Shown here: positions 30,542 to 33,412 of the stretch, piece after piece
Position numbering within the stretch: the stretch's first letter is position 1
Layout of the letters: every line of letters starts with the position of its first letter
NCBI GenBank assembly: GCA_017518705.1
Contig: JAFWUC010000037.1
Location: 1-33,412 of the forward strand
Origin: Clostridia bacterium
GTDB taxonomy: Bacteria > Bacillota_A > Clostridia > Christensenellales > Aristaeellaceae
Length of the DNA: 33,412 nucleotides
Reading direction: 5' to 3'
Made by a program: the position numbers and the translations under genes
The notes under the pieces: model-generated
Database searches by the model: none
What the model was told of the DNA's origin: nothing
What the model saw: only the letters and a program-made list of their open reading frames with translations

Positions 30542-33100
30542 CTAAACGATCCTTATGCTGTGTTCCGCGCGGCAGTCCACGCCGACTTTGCCCGTATCCC
30601 TGTCAAAAACGAACGGTACGTCTTTTCCGTCGCAGGTCACTTTGGAAACGCCTGCGAGATACGGCAGCGCCAGAGTTTTCAGTCTGAGCCTGCCGGACAG
30701 CAGCTTTATCTCGGTCGCGTCCGCGGTTTTTTCATATGTGCCCCAGGCGTTAGCCGTGAACCAAACGCTCTTAAAGCGCCCCTCGAGTTTCGGCATAAAG
30801 CCGAGCATCCCCGCAGGCACATCGCAGCTGAAACCGGACAGCACCGCGAAAACGGAGAAACTCGCCATGGAACGGGCGTAGCTTGAGCCGCATTCGATCT
30901 CCGCGTAAGGGTTGCGCTTGATGCCGTCGTACCTGGCGCGTATCGCTTCCACCAGCTCGATGCCCTCGTTTATCAGGCCTTCCTGCATCATGAGCTGTGC
31001 GGCGGCATATTCGAAGCCGGTCATGCATTCCTCGGTGTACGGGATCGGTATCTGGGGCCTGTATTTGTCTTTCGCCCACTCGCAGATCACCGCGCCTTTT
31101 TCGTCGTTAAGGGCGAACACGCGGCAGGGGTTCGCTACGTCGCGCATGGACTTGAAGTTGATGTCGTATATGGCTCCCGCCGCCGTTTTGCGGTGCTCGG
31201 GATCGAATATGTCGCCCAGACCCACCAATGATGCGTGCCACTGGCCTATCAGCTGGTCGATCTCGCAGCCCTCGGCGAACTGATACTTGAGCTCCTGCTT
31301 TTCCTCGTTCCAGTAATAATAAATGTTGGGGTCGGCTTCCGCGTACGGACCCAGCACGCTTTTGTCTTTCACGTCTATCTTCTGGATATAGTGCCGCCCG
31401 TTGAACAGCTCCCTGTCCGCGTACTGCCTGCCTCTTTCGAATATCTCGCCGTATTCCCGAGCCTTGTCCGCCTCTCCCAGGTACGCCGCCATCTCCGAAG
31501 CCGCTTTGAGCGCCGCAAGATAGTAGCCCGTGAGCCATGAACAGGGTCCGAACAGCTCCACGTCCAGGGTGTGATGCTGCCTGCCAGTGATGACTCCGGT
31601 CTTGCCGGGGTCCCATTTGTCCCGATTCTCCTTGCTCCAGGCGTACTCCAGCGACTTTTTGACCTTGGGCCAGTATTTGATGAGCCACGCGTCGTCCCCG
31701 CTCAGCTTCCACTCCCTGTAAAAGCGGATCACGCAGCCCATCTGTCCGTCCACGCAGGCCCTGAAATTCCATTTGGGGGAGCCCAATGGCAGCATGCTGC
31801 GGAAAATGATCTCCCCGCTTCCCTTCATGCTGTGGTCGTAGCTCGTCTCGAGTATCTGCCTGGCCAGTCTGGGGAACAGATACGCCAGCGCGTACTGATA
31901 GCCCCACACGTGGTCGCAGGTGCCCTCGCAGGAACCGTCCTGCGCGCGGGTGCCCTCAAACGCCCAGAACTCACCGTTCTCAAGCCTTAAGCACGTGGGG
32001 CTTTTGAGCACCTCCAGGTTGAACGCAGCCGTCTCGGCGCAAACTTCCGGAACAGTCGTGTCGAACAGCGCGTCTTCAAACGCTTTCGACCTTAAGTAAA
32101 GGCTGTCAAAGTTTTTATAGCAGTACTCCGTCACATCCAAGGCGGAACCGAAGCGCCGGCAGTACTCGTGCTTCCACATGGGCTTGACGTCGGACCTGTC
32201 CCAGTATTTGACGAAATTGGGATAATACCAGCCGATCACGAACAGAAGCTCTGTCTGCTCCCCGGGCGCCAGAGAGACGTGCGCGCCCACGGTGCCCACG
32301 TCGTGCATACCGCCCCTGCCGTTATCATTGTCCGAATAAGAGCGGTTCTGCAGCCTGCCGGGCGTCGTGAATTCACGCCAGAACACGGTAAGCTCGTCGA
32401 ACCAGGAGCTTCGGTACCAGTATTCCTGATACGACACGTCTTTTGCCGAAGTGGAGATCATAAGCTCTCCGTATTCTGCATCGTCAGGCGTGAATTTATT
32501 CGTCGTGAGCGTGAGCGCGGAAAAGCCGTCACGCTTTTCAAAGCGGCTCACGCTGCCCTCAGAGACCCTGAACGTGCTGCCTGCCGACAGCGCCACGGTG
32601 TAGTCCGTTTGAGCGTCCGAGGTGTTTTTTATGCGCCATTTGAAGAATGCCGCGGGCAGCGAACTGGCGTCTTCGTCGTTGGGTATAAACGGGTTGAATG
32701 CCGTAAGCGTTATGTCGGCGGGCATCCTGCCGTCACGGTAAGCGATCTGCGCGAAAGGAAAGCCCCCGGTAAACTCGACGTCCTCAAAATGCGGCATGCC
32801 GGCCATCGACGTGCGGTCCACGCCGTTGCCGTATTCAGAGGAATAGTACGGATGAATGCCCGTGTCTCCCGCAAGGTTCCCGGTCTGGTCGCCCATCAGC
32901 ACCCGCGCGTCTATGAGCTTCCCGTCCCTCTCCGCCTTTACGGCGAAGTGGGAAAACGCGTTCAGCGTGTGCTTGTTGGCTTTGCCGGTCAGTTCCCAGT
33001 CCACCAATGCGCCCGTGCCGGACAGCCCCAGGCCTCCCGTGCCTATGCCCTCCAGAGGGAACACTATCTCTCTTAGCTCGTCTTTTCTGTATGTCTTCAT
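30542..33100 (-). CDS. GH116 beta-glucosidase/glucosylceramidase-like enzyme
   Basis: The 852-aa protein follows the GH116 plan (bacterial beta-glucosidase/xylosidase TxGH116 and human GBA2). An N-terminal beta sandwich (about 1-330) begins EIVFPLEGIGTGGLGLSGTGAL. A six-hairpin barrel then carries CDHVWGYQYAL (395-405), MLPLGSPKWN, VDGQMG, and HTLDVELFGP with the probable nucleophile E515. GCEIDQLIGQWHA follows with the probable acid/base D615. Both catalytic residues are in the usual contexts. There is no signal peptide, so it should act on imported beta-glucosides or xylosides. The ATG at 33100 follows AAAGGA. A promoter 40-70 bases upstream makes it the first gene of the unit with the nuclease-like, secreted and sulfatase genes. 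Substrate preference cannot be read from sequence. Confidence 0.9.
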   Translation of the reverse strand: MKTYRKDELREIVFPLEGIGTGGLGLSGTGALVDWELTGKANKHTLNAFSHFAVKAERDGKLIDARVLMGDQTGNLAGDTGIHPYYSSEYGNGVDRTSMAGMPHFEDVEFTGGFPFAQIAYRDGRMPADITLTAFNPFIPNDEDASSLPAAFFKWRIKNTSDAQTDYTVALSAGSTFRVSEGSVSRFEKRDGFSALTLTTNKFTPDDAEYGELMISTSAKDVSYQEYWYRSSWFDELTVFWREFTTPGRLQNRSYSDNDNGRGGMHDVGTVGAHVSLAPGEQTELLFVIGWYYPNFVKYWDRSDVKPMWKHEYCRRFGSALDVTEYCYKNFDSLYLRSKAFEDALFDTTVPEVCAETAAFNLEVLKSPTCLRLENGEFWAFEGTRAQDGSCEGTCDHVWGYQYALAYLFPRLARQILETSYDHSMKGSGEIIFRSMLPLGSPKWNFRACVDGQMGCVIRFYREWKLSGDDAWLIKYWPKVKKSLEYAWSKENRDKWDPGKTGVITGRQHHTLDVELFGPCSWLTGYYLAALKAASEMAAYLGEADKAREYGEIFERGRQYADRELFNGRHYIQKIDVKDKSVLGPYAEADPNIYYYWNEEKQELKYQFAEGCEIDQLIGQWHASLVGLGDIFDPEHRKTAAGAIYDINFKSMRDVANPCRVFALNDEKGAVICEWAKDKYRPQIPIPYTEECMTGFEYAAAQLMMQEGLINEGIELVEAIRARYDGIKRNPYAEIECGSSYARSMASFSVFAVLSGFSCDVPAGMLGFMPKLEGRFKSVWFTANAWGTYEKTADATEIKLLSGRLRLKTLALPYLAGVSKVTCDGKDVPFVFDRDTGKVGVDCRAEHSIRIV

Positions 33101-33141
33101 CGCGCGCCGTCCTTTCTTTCAGCTGAGATCCCGCTGTCCTT

Positions 33142-33171
33142 ATTCTATCACCCCCGGGTCGGTCAAGTCAA
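33142..33171 (-). promoter_or_regulatory. Promoter of the GH116 operon
   Basis: TTGACT (33171-33166), 18-base spacer, TAGAAT (33147-33142) on the minus strand, 42 bases before the ATG. It stands right after the terminator of the upstream GH88/GH105-type gene. Confidence 0.65.
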
Positions 33172-33194
33172 TCCGCCCGGCCGCTGCCGGAACA

Positions 33195-33226
33195 TAAAGC
33201 AGGCCGCCTCTTAAGAGACGGCCTGC
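33195..33226 (-). terminator. Terminator of the GH88/GH105-like gene
   Basis: GCAGGCCG (33199-33206) pairs with CGGCCTGC (33219-33226), with one mismatch and an inner CTC-TTAA-GAG. The minus-strand T-run is short (TTTATG), so termination may be partial. Confidence 0.6.
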
Positions 33227-33249
33227 CTGTTTTGCTTCTAAAAACGCGC

Positions 33250-33412
33250 TTACGGGTCCCAGAACAGCAGCTTTTCGCCGCGCAGTTTGTTTATTGCTTC
33301 GATGAAGTAATAGTCTGCGTATGTCATGGTCATATGGTGGCTGCCTGGTTCGTGATACAGGGCGGTGCACTTTGTGAATATGGCGGGATCGTTTTCCGTC
33401 CAGTCGGCGGCA
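33250..33412 (-). CDS. C-terminal end of a GH88/GH105-type unsaturated glucuronyl hydrolase
   Basis: Only the last 54 codons are in the window. The visible chain ends ...HHMTMTYADYYFIEAI and NKLRGEKLLFWDP. The YADYYFIEAI-x-KLRG ending is typical of the (alpha/alpha)6-barrel GH88/GH105 enzymes, which remove unsaturated uronic acids left by polysaccharide lyases on pectin or glycosaminoglycan fragments. The stop is TAA at 33252-33250, followed by the terminator at 33195-33226. It lies upstream of, and on the same strand as, the GH116 operon. If it is a GH88, it pairs logically with the sulfatase and hexosaminidase for glycosaminoglycan use; if GH105, with pectin. The fragment is too short to decide. 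Confidence 0.65.
   Translation of the reverse strand, partial: AADWTENDPAIFTKCTALYHEPGSHHMTMTYADYYFIEAINKLRGEKLLFWDP

Noticed and set aside
1..33412. CRISPR arrays, tRNA genes, insertion sequences
   Set aside because: No spaced direct repeats, cloverleaf-type sequences or transposase-like products were seen; the only tandem repeat is within the 17148-17504 gene.

Overview
This window reads as chromosomal DNA of an anaerobic Gram-positive bacterium of the class Clostridia, probably a gut carbohydrate degrader. The evidence is strong AGGAGG-type ribosome binding sites, recognisable TTGACA/TATAAT promoters, a SAM-I-type riboswitch, many cytoplasmic glycosidases, and a secreted protein with clostridial-style Cys/His repeats and a Cna-B-like domain. 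No 16S gene is present, so the assignment stops at class level. I saw no tRNA, rRNA, insertion sequence, prophage or CRISPR array.

Region A (1-2790, minus strand) is the most unusual part. A good promoter (2759-2787) drives a leader that folds as an S-box-like (SAM-I clan) riboswitch with an intact antiterminator/terminator pair. Next come two small paralogous proteins of unknown function (98 and 85 aa). After them lies a gene with its own promoter, coding for an XRE helix-turn-helix fused to a RelA/SpoT-type (p)ppGpp-hydrolase HD domain with all its metal ligands. Two more small unknown proteins and the start of an ADP-ribosylglycohydrolase follow. I read this as a candidate undescribed module linking SAM status, alarmone chemistry and possibly ADP-ribose chemistry. 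That is inference, because nothing in the sequence proves a common function.

Region B (2850-6160) holds a six-hairpin-type glycosidase on the plus strand behind a structured leader, a convergent short-chain dehydrogenase, and a tiny 37-codon frame. Region C (6180-9610, minus) is a three-gene operon: ABC ATPase, a two-module FtsX/MacB-like permease and a GMxCxxC heavy-metal-associated protein. Its promoter carries two TTAG...CTAAC palindromes resembling DtxR/IdeR boxes, so it looks metal-regulated. Region D (9700-13740) has a Cys-motif membrane protein, a large FAD-dependent oxidoreductase and a convergent MATE exporter.

Region E (13900-21770) is a carbohydrate block: GH20-like hexosaminidase, GH10 xylanase, GH39-like glycosidase and a GHL6/GH151-like putative fucosidase. 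Interspersed are a 21-residue-repeat protein and a small membrane protein. Region F (21860-26160) is housekeeping one-carbon and purine metabolism: glyA with a structured leader, convergent with a purA-purB operon. Region G (26317-33412, minus) is a second carbohydrate block: an unsaturated glucuronyl/rhamnogalacturonyl hydrolase C-terminus, a GH116 beta-glucosidase, a winged-helix plus RecB-type nuclease protein, a secreted Cna-B-like protein and a type I sulfatase.

None of the glycosidases or the sulfatase shows a signal peptide. Together they suggest intracellular breakdown of imported, partly sulfated or N-acetylated oligosaccharides (host glycans plus xylan and pectin fragments). No sugar transporter or sugar regulator is inside the window.
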